A stretch of DNA of 64,000 nt from Antedon mediterranea (GCF_964355755.1 NC_092674.1:1679001-1743000); one strand, 5' to 3'. Counted from the stretch's first letter, positions 1 to 12,168 are shown. Program-made: numbers and translations. Notes: generated by a model from the letters alone, not told the origin.

Positions 1-1050
1 GCTTTTAAATTCTAGCCAGCTTAGCCTTATCATATGTACAGTAGCTACTGTGTTTTTGGTGCCAATATTATGCCAATCATCTGCATCTCTTACAGTACTT
101 GTCATTCCCTTCAGTTGCCTTCCTTCAATTCAAGCTCTATAATTTTTGGGTCATCTTTGGGGTCATCTTCCACATATTTATAATACTCCTCCATCGTTTA
201 ATGTTAAAGTGTTAAGTTCGTCCTCCACCAATGTGCTAAAACAAGAGTCCTAAATTGGAAACTTTTAGCCAAAAAAGGATTTTCCTTTTATATGTCATTG
301 TCAGCTACAGTAAAAATTGTATTCAAATTTTAACCTATCCTGAGCTACAAAAACATTATTTACCAAACAAAGTACCGTAATGAATGTGAAATAATTGTCT
401 CCCCGAAGCAATTCAGATTTAAACTACTGTATAATATCAGAAAACCCTCAACTCCCCAGGAATAAATACCAATGTAAAATGCTTGGAATTAAATTTCTAT
501 ACAAAGTTTGAACTTGAGAACAGAGCGAACTATCAAGTTGCAACTTAAGATGAATAGCGGACTTAAAAGTCCCCTTTGGGTTGTACCATTCTTTTGTTGT
601 TTACCCACCTGTACAATAAATGGTATATTCAAAGTAAATTCATATTTTGATTATAATTAGGACTTCCGTTGAGACATTACTCAGTCTATATGCCTATCAA
701 ACAAACCCAAGTATCAATTACTGATTTTTGTATTATTTACGAAACCATTACTGCACATTTGTAAGATAGAACGTTGATAATATGAACAGAGCTGTAGGTC
801 ATTATAACACTTGGGTATTAACCGTTAACAGAGAAATAGAAATACAACAAAGACATGTTAAGTTTAAGTTGGGTACAGTATACTTAACAGACTTGCAGGC
901 TATCTACAGACTTTTTTAATATTGTAAGTAAGGGCAAAAAATATACCCCATTTGTTTTTGCCTTAAAATATTATTTTATCTGTAGATAGTGTTAAACATC
1001 ACTTAATATCTTAACTCCCCAGATATGCGAGCTACCTTGGCAATATAATT
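1..1050. other. intergenic, no gene recognised
   Basis: AT-rich sequence with stops in all frames and no recognisable domain, RNA gene or strong repeat on either strand. Confidence 0.5.
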
Positions 1051-1264
1051 GTCGTATTCGATTGGGAACTTTCGTTGTCAACGTAAAGATCATTCGTTGA
1101 GTACTTTTTGTATTCGAATTGTAAATTTGTGCTCAACAGAAAGTCATTCGAATAGAAAACGTTGACAACGAAAGCTTTTTCGTTAAGAACAATCTCAACG
1201 CTCAAAATACTCCGTTAAAAAGTACTCAACGGAAAAACTACTCAACGGTCCACTCGAATACGAC
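1051..1264. mobile_element. foldback/MITE-like element
   Basis: The ends are inverted copies of GTCGTATTCGA (1051-1061 and 1254-1264). A second nested inverted pair is built on TTTCGTTGTCAACG near 1068 and CGTTGACAACGAAAG near 1160. Short motifs such as AGTACT and TCAACG recur inside. There is no coding capacity. The structure fits a small non-autonomous inverted-repeat element; the superfamily is not determined. Confidence 0.55.
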
Positions 1265-2740
1265 AAATGTTAATAATGTACAGTATATTCAACAGAACAT
1301 GAGGAAGCTCTTTGGCCCAACCTCAAGTTCTCATGCCACGCACCTAATATTTTGGTTTTTTATCAATCTCAAATTTTTCTTTCAAATTACTTGAAAACTT
1401 CATAATCATATTCTATTCTAATTGTTTATCACCAATCCTACAATGTAAACTTAAAAGTACTGTATGTGTGTTAATGAATTAAATTAGGAACGTTTCAAGC
1501 CAACATTTCAGCTCTGGACGTTTCATCGCAATTTAGCAATAATTATTTTTTAGGATTGGAGACAGGGGGATGGCATCTTAATTGAGAAATCTCAAGTCAG
1601 CAGAAACCTCAATCTTGACAGCATGTTCACAACATTTAATCTTTAATTTTACCTACCGGTACCTGTGGAATGAGTCTACAGGTCGAGTCTTTATTCATCT
1701 ATACTTTAGTTGATGGTTTAAATTTTTGTAAAAAAAACTTTAATTCTACTAGGCTAGTAGGCCTAGCTACTAAACTATTATCACGATCCATTCATGCATA
1801 GACCATACCATTAATTATTTATTAAGTCAGATCATGCTAAAAATATAATTAATATGCTAATAACATATACTAGGCCTATAATACTCAATAGGCCTATATA
1901 ATTATAGCCTAGCTAGCCTATAATGTAGCTAGGAGCACGAAATAGGAATCGATTCGCGTATAGACGTATAATATTGGAATCAGCACATACGTTAAAGGGT
2001 AGATCTAATACTGTACCGAAGCCCACACTCGACTGAGTACTTTCCTTTTTTAGCACAACCACAGCAGGGGGAAACTACCTACCGACCACCAAAAGGCAGT
2101 TCAGTAGGCTAAGCAGGACTCCGGGCCCTGTTAGTTAGAGAGCGTATATATAATAATCAGTATCATCACACTTACTTGAACATTTTCTGTCATACATTTT
2201 GCTTTACATTGACTTGACAAAATCCCTCCATATGAGCAAGAAATACATAAAATGAATAAAGAACAAACAGCTAAAATATTTATATCCATTGTGAACTCTG
2301 TAAATATGCAAAATCGGCCGAAAACTACATTATTTCACTTTTTAGCAGGCAGTGTACCGCGCATACCTCTACAGTCGACACTCTACAAGTAAATCTGAAA
2401 TCTAATGAAGCGTGACGAATGGACCAACTTACAGAGGTTTGTCCTTATTGGTTGTAATTAATGAGTGCATCTACTTTTATTGTTTATGAAAGAGGGCGGC
2501 TTTCTTGTAGCAATCTAATATCGCAACCAATGATTTTAAACTTCTTTTTTTCAATTAATTTCAACATAGTCTTTTGTTTTACTAAAATTTCGAGTTTACA
2601 TTCCAAAATAAGTCCACTCTTTAGTTTTCAAAAGTAATCCTGAAAAGATCAGCATCTTGGAAAAAAGCTCATCTTGAAAAGAAGCCCACACAACAAGAGT
2701 ACTAAAATTAAAAAAGGTCATGGGCTTCTTATCGAGATTT
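1265..2740. other. intergenic, no gene recognised
   Basis: AT-rich, with many short TAGGCCTA-type motifs around 1740-1930. No ORF with a recognisable domain. A promoter for an unseen transcript cannot be excluded. Confidence 0.45.
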
Positions 2741-3235
2741 TACAGTAGTAAATATATATTATATTTATAACTTTTTACTATGTCAACATTTTGGCATAGC
2801 TATGTCGAAATTTTTGATTCAACAAAAATGAAGATTATTATTGAAAAATAAAATAAAAATTGAATTTATGCTGAAATTAATAAAAGAGAATACATCAAAA
2901 CAAAAGATTATTGTTACATATATTTATTGTTTTTACTTAAAATACATACATATAATACAGTTTAAAATGGTATTTTGATCACAAACATGCCAAAATGGCA
3001 GGTACTGTCTAAAAAATCCCATTAGAGTATTGCGGTGGTAATAGCAAATTACAACATTTACAGCATTCATTTCGATAAGAAGCTGCTTTTCTTTTACTCA
3101 CTATTATGTCAAATTGAAAAAAACAAAAACTATGTCAAATTTTGACACGGCTAATAAAGTATGGTTCTTCTTCTCTATATTTTTTGACAAAAATGAAATT
3201 GTTGAACAATAGAATAAAATAACTAGATTTGAACT
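2741..3235. repeat. dispersed repeat, two diverged units
   Basis: 2930-3230 is clearly related, in the same orientation, to 11550-11850; both share TACAGTTTAAAATGGTATTT and ACAGCATTCATTTCGA. The preceding stretch 2770-2945 matches 11740-11935, around ATATTTATTGTTTTTACTT. The two parts of the repeat therefore occur in different order at the two sites. Non-coding; family unknown. Confidence 0.55.
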
Positions 3236-3621
3236 CGTCACGATGGACGAGTTAAGTTATCCGCCACGCAAATACCACGTGCACGCCATACGTTAGAATA
3301 TTGCGCACAGAAAAACGATTATGCCATGGTGACCTGAAGAAAATAAAATGTTGTTAGTGTGCTCTTCATTTGTGTCTAAGTATATATACAGTATACACTT
3401 TATACTGTATACATACTACATACAGTGCAGCATAGATAAAAATAACATCATAACAGAAAGTTAGCAAAGTTTCAATTCAAAATGTTATTTCGTTTTCGAC
3501 CTATGTTAAAAACGCGAAACTCATAAAATCGAACATAAGTCGCGTTGCGCAATTGTAAACGTCATGAAAATGTTAGCTGCACAACTTCACGTGAATGAGT
3601 TATCCCACCTAGTGCGGATAA

Positions 3622-4452
3622 CTAAAAAGAAGAAGATGATGATGATGTGTGTATTTTCAAATGTGTTTTAATATTCCCATTCCGGTTAAATTTCTTCCCA
3701 CAATGTTCACATTCATATGCTGTCTCTTCTGTGTGTATTCTTAAATGTGTTTTTAAATTCCCACTTTCTCTGAATTTCTTTCCACAATGCTCACATTCAT
3801 ATGGCGTCTCTCCTGTGTGTATTCTCAAATGTGTTTTTATATTCCCACTGTCTCTGAATTTCTTCCCACAATGTTCACATGCATATGGTGTTTCTCCTGT
3901 GTGTATTCTCAAATGCATTTTCAAATCCCCATTTTGTTCAAATTCCTTCCCACAATGTTCACATTCATATGGTGTCTCTCTCCTGTGTGTATTTTCAAAT
4001 GCATTTTAAATCCCCATTTTGTTCAAATTCCTTCCCACAATGTTCACATTCATATGGTGTCTCTCTCCTGTGTGTATTTTCAAATGCATTTTAAATCCCC
4101 ACTTTTTCAAAATTTCTTCCCACAATGTTCACATTCATATGGTGTCTCTCCTGTGTGTATTCTCAAATGCATTTTTAAATCCCTGTTTTGTTTAAATTTC
4201 TTCCCACAATGTTCACATTCATATGGTGTCTCTCCTGTGTGTATTTTCAAATGCGTGTTCAAATTTTCACTATTTTTAAATTTCTTCCCACAATGTTCAC
4301 ATTCATATGGTGTCTCTCCTGTGTGTATTTTCAAATGCGTGTTCAAATTTTCACTATTTTTAAATTTCTTCCCACAATGTTCACATTCATATGGTGTCTC
4401 TCCTGTGTGCATTTTTAAATCCCCATTTTGTTTAAATTTCTTCCCACAATGT
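3622..4452 (-). pseudogene. frame-broken C2H2 zinc-finger tail of the 4453-6873 gene
   Basis: Minus-strand DNA continues the 84-bp finger repeat of the adjacent gene, but the frame is lost. A 2-bp deletion near 4455 ends the upstream ORF. The resumed frame (4107-4460) has a finger missing three linker-side residues, then meets a TGA near 4107. Two consecutive units (around 3970-4030 and 4060-4095) each carry the same 1-bp deletion in the ATTTTTAAATCCCC segment and the same 2-bp CT insertion in the linker codons. A last open stretch (3622-3924) keeps about three good fingers and ends in a serine run. This is most simply a decayed 3' end of the array. Assembly error in a repeat is an alternative, but the shared lesions argue for real mutation. 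Confidence 0.75.
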
Positions 4453-6873
4453 TCATTCATATGGTGTCTCTCCTGTGTGTATTTTCAAATGCGTGTTCAA
4501 ATTCCGACTATTTTTAAATTTCTTCCCACAATGTTCACATTCATATGGTGTCTCTCCTGTGTGCATTCTCAAATGCATTTTCAAATACCCACTCTTTTTA
4601 AATTTCTTCCCACAATGTTCACATTCATATGATGTCTCTCCTGTGTGTATTCTCAAATGTCTTTTCAAATTCCCATTCCGGTTGAATTCCTTCCCACAAT
4701 GTTCACATTCATATGGTGTCTCTCCTGTGTGTATTTTCAAATGCATTTTTAAATCCCCATGTTGTTTAAATTCCTTCCCACAATGTTCACATTCATATGG
4801 TGTTTCTCCTGTGTGTATTCTCAAATGCGTGTTCAAATTCCCACTATTTTTGAATTTCTTTCCACAATGTTCACATTCATATGGTGTCTCTCCTGTGTGT
4901 ATTCTCAAATGCATTTTCAAATCCCCATTTTGTTTGAATTTCTTCCCACAATATTCACATTCATATGGTGTCTCTCCTGTGTGTATTCTCAAATGTGCTT
5001 TCAAACTCCCAATCTGGTTGAATTTCTTCCCACAATGCTCACATTGATATGGTGTCTCTCCTGTGTGTATTCTTAAATGTGTTTTCAAACTCCCATTCCG
5101 GTTGAATTTCTTCCCACAATACTCACATTCATATGGTGTCTCTCCTGTGTGTATTCTCAAATGTGTTTTTAAATTCGCACTTTCTCTGAATTTCTTCCCA
5201 CAATGTTCACATTCATATGGTGTTTCTCCTGTGTGTATTCTCAAATGAATTTTCAAATCCCCATTTTGTTTAAATGTCTTCCCACAATGTTCACATTCAT
5301 ATGGTGTCTCTCCTGTGTGTATTCTCAAATGTCTTTTCAAACTCCCATTCCGGTTGAATTTCTTCCCACAATGCTCACATTCATATGGTGTCTCTCCTGT
5401 GTGTATTCTCAAATGTGTTTTCAAACTCCCATTTCGTTTGAATTTCTTTCCACAATGTTCACATTCATATGGTGTCTCTCCTGTGTGTATTCTCAAATGT
5501 GCTTTCAAACTCCCATTTCGTTTGAATTTCTTTCCATAATGTTCACATTCATATGGTGTCTCTCCTGTGTGTATTCTCAAATGTGTTTTCAAATTCCCAC
5601 TTGCTTTAAATTTCTTCCCACAATGTTTACATTCATATGGTGTTTCTCCTGTGTGTATTCTCAAATGCTTCTTCAAATTCCAACTTTCTCTGAATTTCTT
5701 CCCACAACAATGTTCACATTCGTATGGTGTCTCTCCTGTACGTATTCTCGAATGTCTTTTCAAATGCCCACTTACTTTAAATTTCTTCCCACAACGCTCA
5801 CATTGATATGGTGTGTCTCCCGTGTGTATTTTCAAATGTGTTTTCAAACGCACACTTTGTTTAAATTTCTTCCCACAATGTTCACATTCATATGGTGTCT
5901 CTCCTGTGTGTATTCTCAAATGAGTTTCCAAATGCTCATTCCGGTTAAATTTCTTCCCACAATGTTCACATTCATATGGTGTCTCTCCTGTGTGTATTCT
6001 CAGATGTCTTTTCAAACTCCAAATTTGTTTAAATGTCTTCCCACAATGTTCACATTGATATGGTGTCTCTCCTGTGTGTATTCTCAAATGAGTTTCCAAA
6101 TGCTCATTCCGGTTAAATTTCTTCCCACAATGTTCACATTCATATGGTTTCTCTCCTGTGTGTATTCTCAAATGTCTTTTCAAATGCGAACTTGCTTTAC
6201 ATTTCTTCCCACAATGTTCACATTCATATGGCGTCTCTCCTGTGTGTATTCTCAAATGTATTTTCAAATTCCCAATCTGGTAGAATTTCTTCCCACAATG
6301 CTCACATTGATATGGTGTCTCTCCCGTGTGTATTTTCAAATGTGTTTTCAAACGCACACTTTGTTTAAATTTTTTCCCACAATGTTCACATTCATATGGT
6401 GTCTCTCCTGTGTGTATTCTCAGATGTGTTTTCAAACTCCCACTTTGTTTAAATTTCTTTCCACATTGTTCACATTCATATGGTGTCTGTCCTGTGTGTA
6501 TTCTCAAATGTGTTTTCAAATTCCAACTTACTTTAAATTTCTTTCCACAATGCTCACATTCATATGGTGTTTCTCCTGTGTGTATTCTCAAATGTCTTTT
6601 CAAATGCCCACTATCTTTAAATTTCATCCCACAATGTTCACATTCATATGGTGTCTCTCCTGTGTGTATTCTCAAATGTGTTTTCAAATTCCCACTATTT
6701 TTAAATTTCTTCCCACAACGTTCACATTCATATGGTGTCTCTCCCGTGTGTATTCTCAAATGGGTTACACATTTGTTAAACTCTTCTGTCCGAGAATGTG
6801 TATGTATTCCTAAATGTAACTTTAAATCATTGAACTCAAATTTATCTCCACAGTGCTCACATTTAAATTTCAT
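4453..6873 (-). CDS. polydactyl C2H2 zinc-finger protein, 806 aa
   Basis: Single-exon ORF. The N-terminus holds a short-looped zinc finger (CX2CX11HX3H, residues 5-24) shared with the paralogue at 17591. About 27 C2H2 fingers of 28 residues follow, joined by a near-invariant TGETPYECEHCGKKF linker and frame. Such arrays bind DNA; no KRAB, BTB, SCAN or SET domain is present. Within fingers, variation is concentrated at the helix contact positions (-1, 3 and 6), for example KQNGDLKMH, NRNEHLETH and KVSWNLKTH. Three fingers are damaged: one ends HSRIR (last His lost), one has an extra Cys (CEHCCG) and one reads CEHYG (Cys lost). The start is fixed by the conserved MK-[F/Y]-KCEHCGDKF opening. The ORF ends early at a 2-bp deletion, and the array continues out of frame to 3622. 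The target sequence is unknown; transcription or transposon control is inference. Confidence 0.85.
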   Translation of the reverse strand: MKFKCEHCGDKFEFNDLKLHLGIHTHSRTEEFNKCVTHLRIHTGETPYECERCGKKFKNSGNLKTHLRIHTGETPYECEHCGMKFKDSGHLKRHLRIHTGETPYECEHCGKKFKVSWNLKTHLRIHTGQTPYECEQCGKKFKQSGSLKTHLRIHTGETPYECEHCGKKFKQSVRLKTHLKIHTGETPYQCEHCGKKFYQIGNLKIHLRIHTGETPYECEHCGKKCKASSHLKRHLRIHTGEKPYECEHCGKKFNRNEHLETHLRIHTGETPYQCEHCGKTFKQIWSLKRHLRIHTGETPYECEHCGKKFNRNEHLETHLRIHTGETPYECEHCGKKFKQSVRLKTHLKIHTGDTPYQCERCGKKFKVSGHLKRHSRIRTGETPYECEHCCGKKFRESWNLKKHLRIHTGETPYECKHCGKKFKASGNLKTHLRIHTGETPYECEHYGKKFKRNGSLKAHLRIHTGETPYECEHCGKKFKRNGSLKTHLRIHTGETPYECEHCGKKFNRNGSLKRHLRIHTGETPYECEHCGKTFKQNGDLKIHLRIHTGETPYECEHCGKKFRESANLKTHLRIHTGETPYECEYCGKKFNRNGSLKTHLRIHTGETPYQCEHCGKKFNQIGSLKAHLRIHTGETPYECEYCGKKFKQNGDLKMHLRIHTGETPYECEHCGKKFKNSGNLNTHLRIHTGETPYECEHCGKEFKQHGDLKMHLKIHTGETPYECEHCGKEFNRNGNLKRHLRIHTGETSYECEHCGKKFKKSGYLKMHLRMHTGETPYECEHCGKKFKNSRNLNTHLKIHTGETPYE

Positions 6874-7337
6874 GTTTGTTGGTTTTACTGTACTAGCAAC
6901 ATATTAATTATTATACACGCGAGTCATACAGTACTTGACATATTATCTCTAGGAACTAGTCATATACCTAGGCATAGAGTACTACTTCGTAAAGGCTATA
7001 TATAGTAGATCCTAGTTTACTACTACTACTACTAGAAGTACAGGCCTAGCCTACTAGTACAGTACTACTCCGCCGATCAGACTCCTGCCGCCGTTAACCC
7101 TCCGGGGCGGTAGGCCAGGCCTAGGTAGGCTAGCTAGCTAGACCTGTGTTTTATGATAACAATGATATCAAGTACACGTTTACTAACATGCTCTAGTAGT
7201 AAATTTATATATATATATATACATATATAAACATTCTGTATATTCTTTCTTAGCTTTCCAGAAACAATTTAAAATCAATTAAACTACTGTTATTAGACTT
7301 TTCATTGGTTCTGAATTAAACGCGTCAATTGTTCCTC
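6874..7337. other. presumed 5' flank of the minus-strand zinc-finger gene
   Basis: Rich in CTAGTAGTA and AGGCCTAGG motifs, with a short GC-rich patch near 7080-7110 and an AT dinucleotide run near 7206-7230. Promoter function is inferred only from position upstream of the ATG at 6873. Confidence 0.35.
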
Positions 7338-9660
7338 AATTAGTCCAGATCCCTATGTATTTTCGTGTGCAGATCATGGGGAAAGTGTAAACATTGTGTT
7401 TTATGAATATTTCAATCATGCTGGTTATAAAAACCCATGTTGTCAAATTTCTAAAATTCATCTTTGACCTCTGACCTCAATTTGAATGTTTTGACCCATT
7501 GAAAACAAAATGATCATATCTTTGCAACGCTTAGATTAAATGAAATAATTTTAGTGTCAAATTATTTGGGAGATGCATATTAATATTCGTTCTAATGAAA
7601 AAGTTTGTCCAAAAATGGCTGGAAGTATGATTTTTGGCATATTTGACCTTTGACCTACATATCATATAACTCCGTAACTAATAGTTGGACAAACTTTAAA
7701 TAGGGCTCAAATTAATCTGAAGGTATATGTTTCTATTCAGTCTAATAAGAACTTTTAAAAGAAAATGACCCGAAATATTTTTATTGACCTTTGACCTGTA
7801 CTGGTAGTACATATTTCTATAATCTCAAAAACTATTGGCCGTAAAATGGTTGTTTTTGTGAAATGGTTCGAACAATTTACATTTATATGTTTATAATAAC
7901 AACATTTTATAGAAATGTTAAAGAATTTTATTTATGATCACTAACTTTGTAATTTATTAACATCACTAGCATTTGTTATAATATTAAAATGTGTCATATT
8001 TGCTGATTTTACGCACTTCACATGAATTTATCAGAAAATATGTGTATTTAATATAATGTTGTTTTTTTTTTATATAAAGACAATTTAATTATCTATCAAA
8101 TAAGACTATTTTCAAATTATTATGGCTAAAACTTAATTAGATACAGGCAAAAAAGTGTATTTTTACTTATGTGAACAGCGCCCTCAATCTTCATTTTTTC
8201 CCAAAAAATACCACATTTTTATGTGGTTTCATAAACTTAGCTGGTTGTAACTTTTTAAAAGATTTGTTGTCAGTGACGTGTAACTTACATACACCTTCTA
8301 CCATATACTAAGTAAGTTTCTGAGATAAAATGAAAACAATGTTTTTATAGCTTGATATTTTTCCTGAGGTTATTACATGGTGCATGCTAAAAATATTTTG
8401 ATTTTGTGCTAAAAATCCATCTTTTTGGTCCAGTACAAACAATCTTGTACAGCCATTCTTACACAAACAGCATATTTTATTGGAAAGATAATCATAATAT
8501 CTATCCAATAAAATATGAATTTTGTGTATTATATCTGCTAGATAGCTTTTATTAAACCAAAAAGATGGACTTTTAGCTCAAAATTAAAATTTTTTTTTTG
8601 TGTGTATCATGTAATAACCTCAACAAAAATATCAAGCTATCGGAATATTTTTCTCATTTTTTTCAGAAACTGACCTAGTACGTTATAAAAGAGGTATGTA
8701 AATTAGAGGTTACTTTAAAAAGTCTTTAAAACAAAGTTATAACCTGTTTAGTTCAGGAAAACACATAAAAATGTGGTATTTTTTGGGAAAAAATGAAGAT
8801 TGAGGGCGCTGTTCACACAAGTAAAAATACACTTTTTTGCCTGTATCTAATTAAGTTTTAGCCATAATAATTTGAAAATAGTCTTATTTGATAGACAATT
8901 AAATTTTCTTTATATAAAAAAAAAAAAACTTTATATTAAATACACATAATTCTGATAAATTCATGTGAAGTGCTTAAAATCAGCAAATATAACACATTTT
9001 AATATTATAACAAATGCTAGTGATGTTAATAAATTATAAAGTTAGTGATCATAAATAGAATTCTTTTACATTTCTATAAAATGTTGTTATTATACAACAT
9101 ATAAATGTAAATTGTTCAAACCATTTCACAAAAACAACCATTTTACGGCCAATAGTTTTTGAGATTATAGAAATATGTACTACCAGTACAGGTCAAAGGT
9201 CAATAAAAATATTTCGGGTCATTTTCTTGTAAAAGTTCTTATTAGACTGAATAGAAACATATACGTTCAGATTAATTTGAGCCCTATTTAAAGTTTGTCC
9301 AACTATTAGTTACGGAGTTATATGATATGTAGGTCAAAGGTCAAATATGCCAAAAATCATACTTCCAGCCATTTTTGGACAAACTTTTCCATTAGAACGA
9401 ATATTAATATGCATCTCCCAAATAATTTGACACTAAAATTATTTAATGTAATCTTAGCGTTGCAAAGATATGGTCATTTTGTTTTCAATGGGTCAAAACA
9501 TTCAAATTGAGGTCAGAGGTCAAAGATGAATTTTAGAAATTTGACAACATGGGTTTTTATAATCAGCATGATTCAAATATTCATAAAACACAATGTTTAC
9601 ACTTTCCCCATGATCTGCACACGAAGGCACTTTTTTTGACATAGGGATCTGGACTAAATT
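7338..9660. repeat. 2.3-kb near-perfect palindrome (long inverted repeat)
   Basis: Two arms of about 1.16 kb meet at a centre near 8493/8494 with essentially no spacer. Checkpoints: AGATCATGGGG at 7371 pairs with CCCCATGATCT ending at 9616. AATTAGTCCAGATCC near 7338 pairs with its complement ending at 9660. The GAACAGCGCCCTCAATCTTC segment near 8174 has its complement near 8796. Arms differ by scattered substitutions and small indels. Each arm carries three TGACCTTTGACC-type motifs (near 7470, 7643 and 7789, mirrored near 9510, 9332 and 9190). The short ORFs inside are not conserved between arms. A foldback transposon or arm-duplication palindrome are the main options; a transcript would form a long hairpin. 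Confidence 0.9.
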
Positions 9661-10281
9661 GTCATCAGCAGGCAGCGCATGCAGCAGCAGATTCCCGCAG
9701 CAGCCACCGCCCGCCGACACGATGATCGCCCCACCACCCCCCACAACTGAAACACAAATCGCTTATCACAGAGGGCGGTCTTCTTCAATTTCGGAATAAA
9801 CCTAATCAGTATTTTGACAGTTTTCTCCATAAATAAAACGTACAATTAATTAACTACACCTATCACAATAACAAACATTAAATATAAATTTACAAATTTA
9901 CAAACATTAATAAAAGGATTACAAAAGTACTATGTTTTAAATATTTTAGTAAAGGCATTTTTTGGATACGTAATTATAAAAACACGTTTCTTTTATTAGA
10001 CGTTACGAACATTTCTATTGTCCTCCTAGCCTTTATTTTTTGAAAACGTTTTAAACACCATATTTGTAAAACTTTTCTTGAATCAAGATCAACATTTAAT
10101 TTTTTTCATTATGTCTTTTCAAAGTTTATAAAACTATTTCTAAGACGTCTTCTTAAAAGTTTTAATTTGATTTGTCTTAAAAAAGGTTTAAATCAAGTTA
10201 TCTAAACTTTTTGTCTTAAAAGTCCATGTCCTTTCAATGTCTTACAAACCTTCAAAAACGTTTTTAAAGACCATGTAAACA
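9661..10281. other. intergenic, no gene recognised
   Basis: A GC-richer patch at 9661-9750, containing GCAGC repeats, borders the palindrome. The remainder is AT-rich, with no supported coding or RNA feature. Confidence 0.4.
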
Positions 10282-10906
10282 AAGCCCGTAGCCAGCGAAC
10301 GAGGGTTTGAAAGAAGCACCTTTTTTTCCTACAGTGCCTCCTTCACACCAGAGACCAGCAGTGAAAGTTCTAGTAAATGACTTATTATAATTTTTTGGCT
10401 AATCCTGTCTGAGCCATCAGGCAAATTATTTAGGTATAAACATTTTTCTTCAGTTACTTTATTCTCCAGACTCTTGCACTCCCCTTTTGAAATAAATGCT
10501 AAATAAGTCAGTAAAACCACAATTTCCAAAAAATAAATTTCAATTATCCACTATAAACTGTAAAACAGTGTTGCTTAAACCACACTCCAGAAAAGAAAAT
10601 ATCGAAATTTGGCCAATTATTACGGACATGGGAAACTTGAAGATATACCTTCTCATGATGCACAAGCAATCTAAACAGTCAGAAATTCATTCTGAGCATG
10701 TTAGAAACATAATTATATCTACATATAATATATCTGTGCGCGGTATTGTTGACTGCTAGTTAATTGTACGCTGCGGTCTGTCAATTTACATATAGGCTCT
10801 TGATAATGATGAAATTGGATCTAAATTTTAATTTTTTGGCAAAAAAAACATTTAGTATGAAATTAAGGGTGTTCCCCCTGTGTCCGCCCCTGCTGGCTAC
10901 GGGCTT
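10282..10906. mobile_element. non-autonomous element with GTAGCCAG termini
   Basis: Perfect 15-bp terminal inverted repeats, AAGCCCGTAGCCAGC at 10282-10296 and its complement at 10892-10906. The interior has no recognisable transposase. The same terminal motif recurs at 29758, 60561, 61588 and 63898, so this is a dispersed family. Confidence 0.6.
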
Positions 10907-10959
10907 GTGTTTAAAAGGTTACACTATAACGTTTTATTTATTTACACTATTGGTATGTC

Positions 10960-11300
10960 AAGATTTACATGTATTTGGGACGTTTCTGAAACATATTACA
11001 AACGTTAGAATCAAGAGCATGAGAGGAGTGAAGAGAGAATGGTTAAGAGAATATGTCGATGAGTTTATGTGGCCTACGGCAAGAATTTAGGTTGACAACA
11101 TCTGCAGGATCCATTGCATTTTATAAATTTTCATAAATCATCATTTTATTCCACCAGTAAAAGTTTCATGTCAAACCACGATGAACTAATATAACAATGA
11201 TAAGTTTAATATGTACGGTAATTTATATTTTATTATGTGAATAAATATACAATACTAAAATACTGATTATTGAGGAATAGCAAAACTAATTTTGAATTAA
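10960..11300. repeat. diverged duplicate of 12080-12990, possible transposase relic
   Basis: Direct-orientation similarity to 12080-12990, for example AAGAGCATGAGAGGAGTGAA, ATCCATTGCATTTTAT and TACGGTAATTTATAT in both. Here the plus strand can be read as RIKSMRGVKREWLREYVDEF (11010-11070). This resembles the C-terminal YVDEFMW-type motif of ISXO2/Merlin-like DDE transposases. That family link is a weak pattern match over a short peptide. Confidence 0.4.
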
Positions 11301-11549
11301 TTTTATTTATGTTTTAATGTTCTATAATACTGTAAAATTGGATCGAAACAAACAAATTATTTACATGAAAAAAATGTAATTTAAAGCAAAATATAGTAAA
11401 CTTGGCAGCCAGCCAGTTTTTGGTCTATTTTAACCAATGTCTTTTTTTTTTCTTCTGCAGAAGTGACTAACTTAACTAGTAGGCCCTATAGGAACAATCT
11501 GATTTAATGCCAGATAACTTGTGATGTAGATATAATGTATGATCAAGTT

Positions 11550-11935
11550 AATATTGTAGTACATACATTTAATACAGTTTAAAATGGTATTTTTTATTAT
11601 TAAATTGGCAGGTAAATTTCTAAAAAATCCTAATTGTAGTAGCAATTCACATTTACAGCATTCATTTCGAAAAGAAGTCCCTTTTCTTTTACTTACTATT
11701 AAGTCAAATTTTTGAGATAGTAAATTGAAAAAACAAAATCTATGTCAACATTTCAACAAAGCTAATGCTAATGTTTATTTTTTTCTATATTTTTTAAATG
11801 AAATTTATTATTGAACAATAAAATAATAATATAATTGATTGCCGAGATTAATTTATTTTTTAAGTGAAAAGAAAACAAACAAAACAAAAGATTTAGGCCT
11901 ATTGTTAAAAATATTTATTGTTTTTACTTGAAAGA
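11550..11935. repeat. dispersed repeat, second copy
   Basis: Same family as 2741-3235 (shared TACAGTTTAAAATGGTATTT and ACAGCATTCATTTCGA). Non-coding. Confidence 0.55.
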
Positions 11936-12168
11936 CGACATCAGAACTCTGTAACAGGGACACAGCCAGCAAAGCATTTTTCTTCAGTTGCTTACTCTCT
12001 TGCACTTTTCTTCAGTTGCTTACTCTCTTGCACTTTTCCTATTTGCAGGAAAAAGAACCCCTACAAAAATCCTGGCTACGGTTAGAAAGGTTACACTATA
12101 CTATGGAAGTAAGGATTTTAAACGTTTATTTTCAAACGCTAGAACCAAGAGCATGAGAGGAGTGAAGA

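Noticed and set aside
3647-6907. Long plus-strand ORFs rich in CIFKCVF/SHSYGV and MFTFIWCLSCVYSQM repeats
   Set aside because: They are the antisense shadow of the 84-bp zinc-finger repeat; the same peptides appear antisense to the plus-strand zinc-finger gene at 17798-19671.
8308-9845. Short ORFs in and next to the palindrome
   Set aside because: They are not preserved as mirrored ORFs in the other arm and show no domain.
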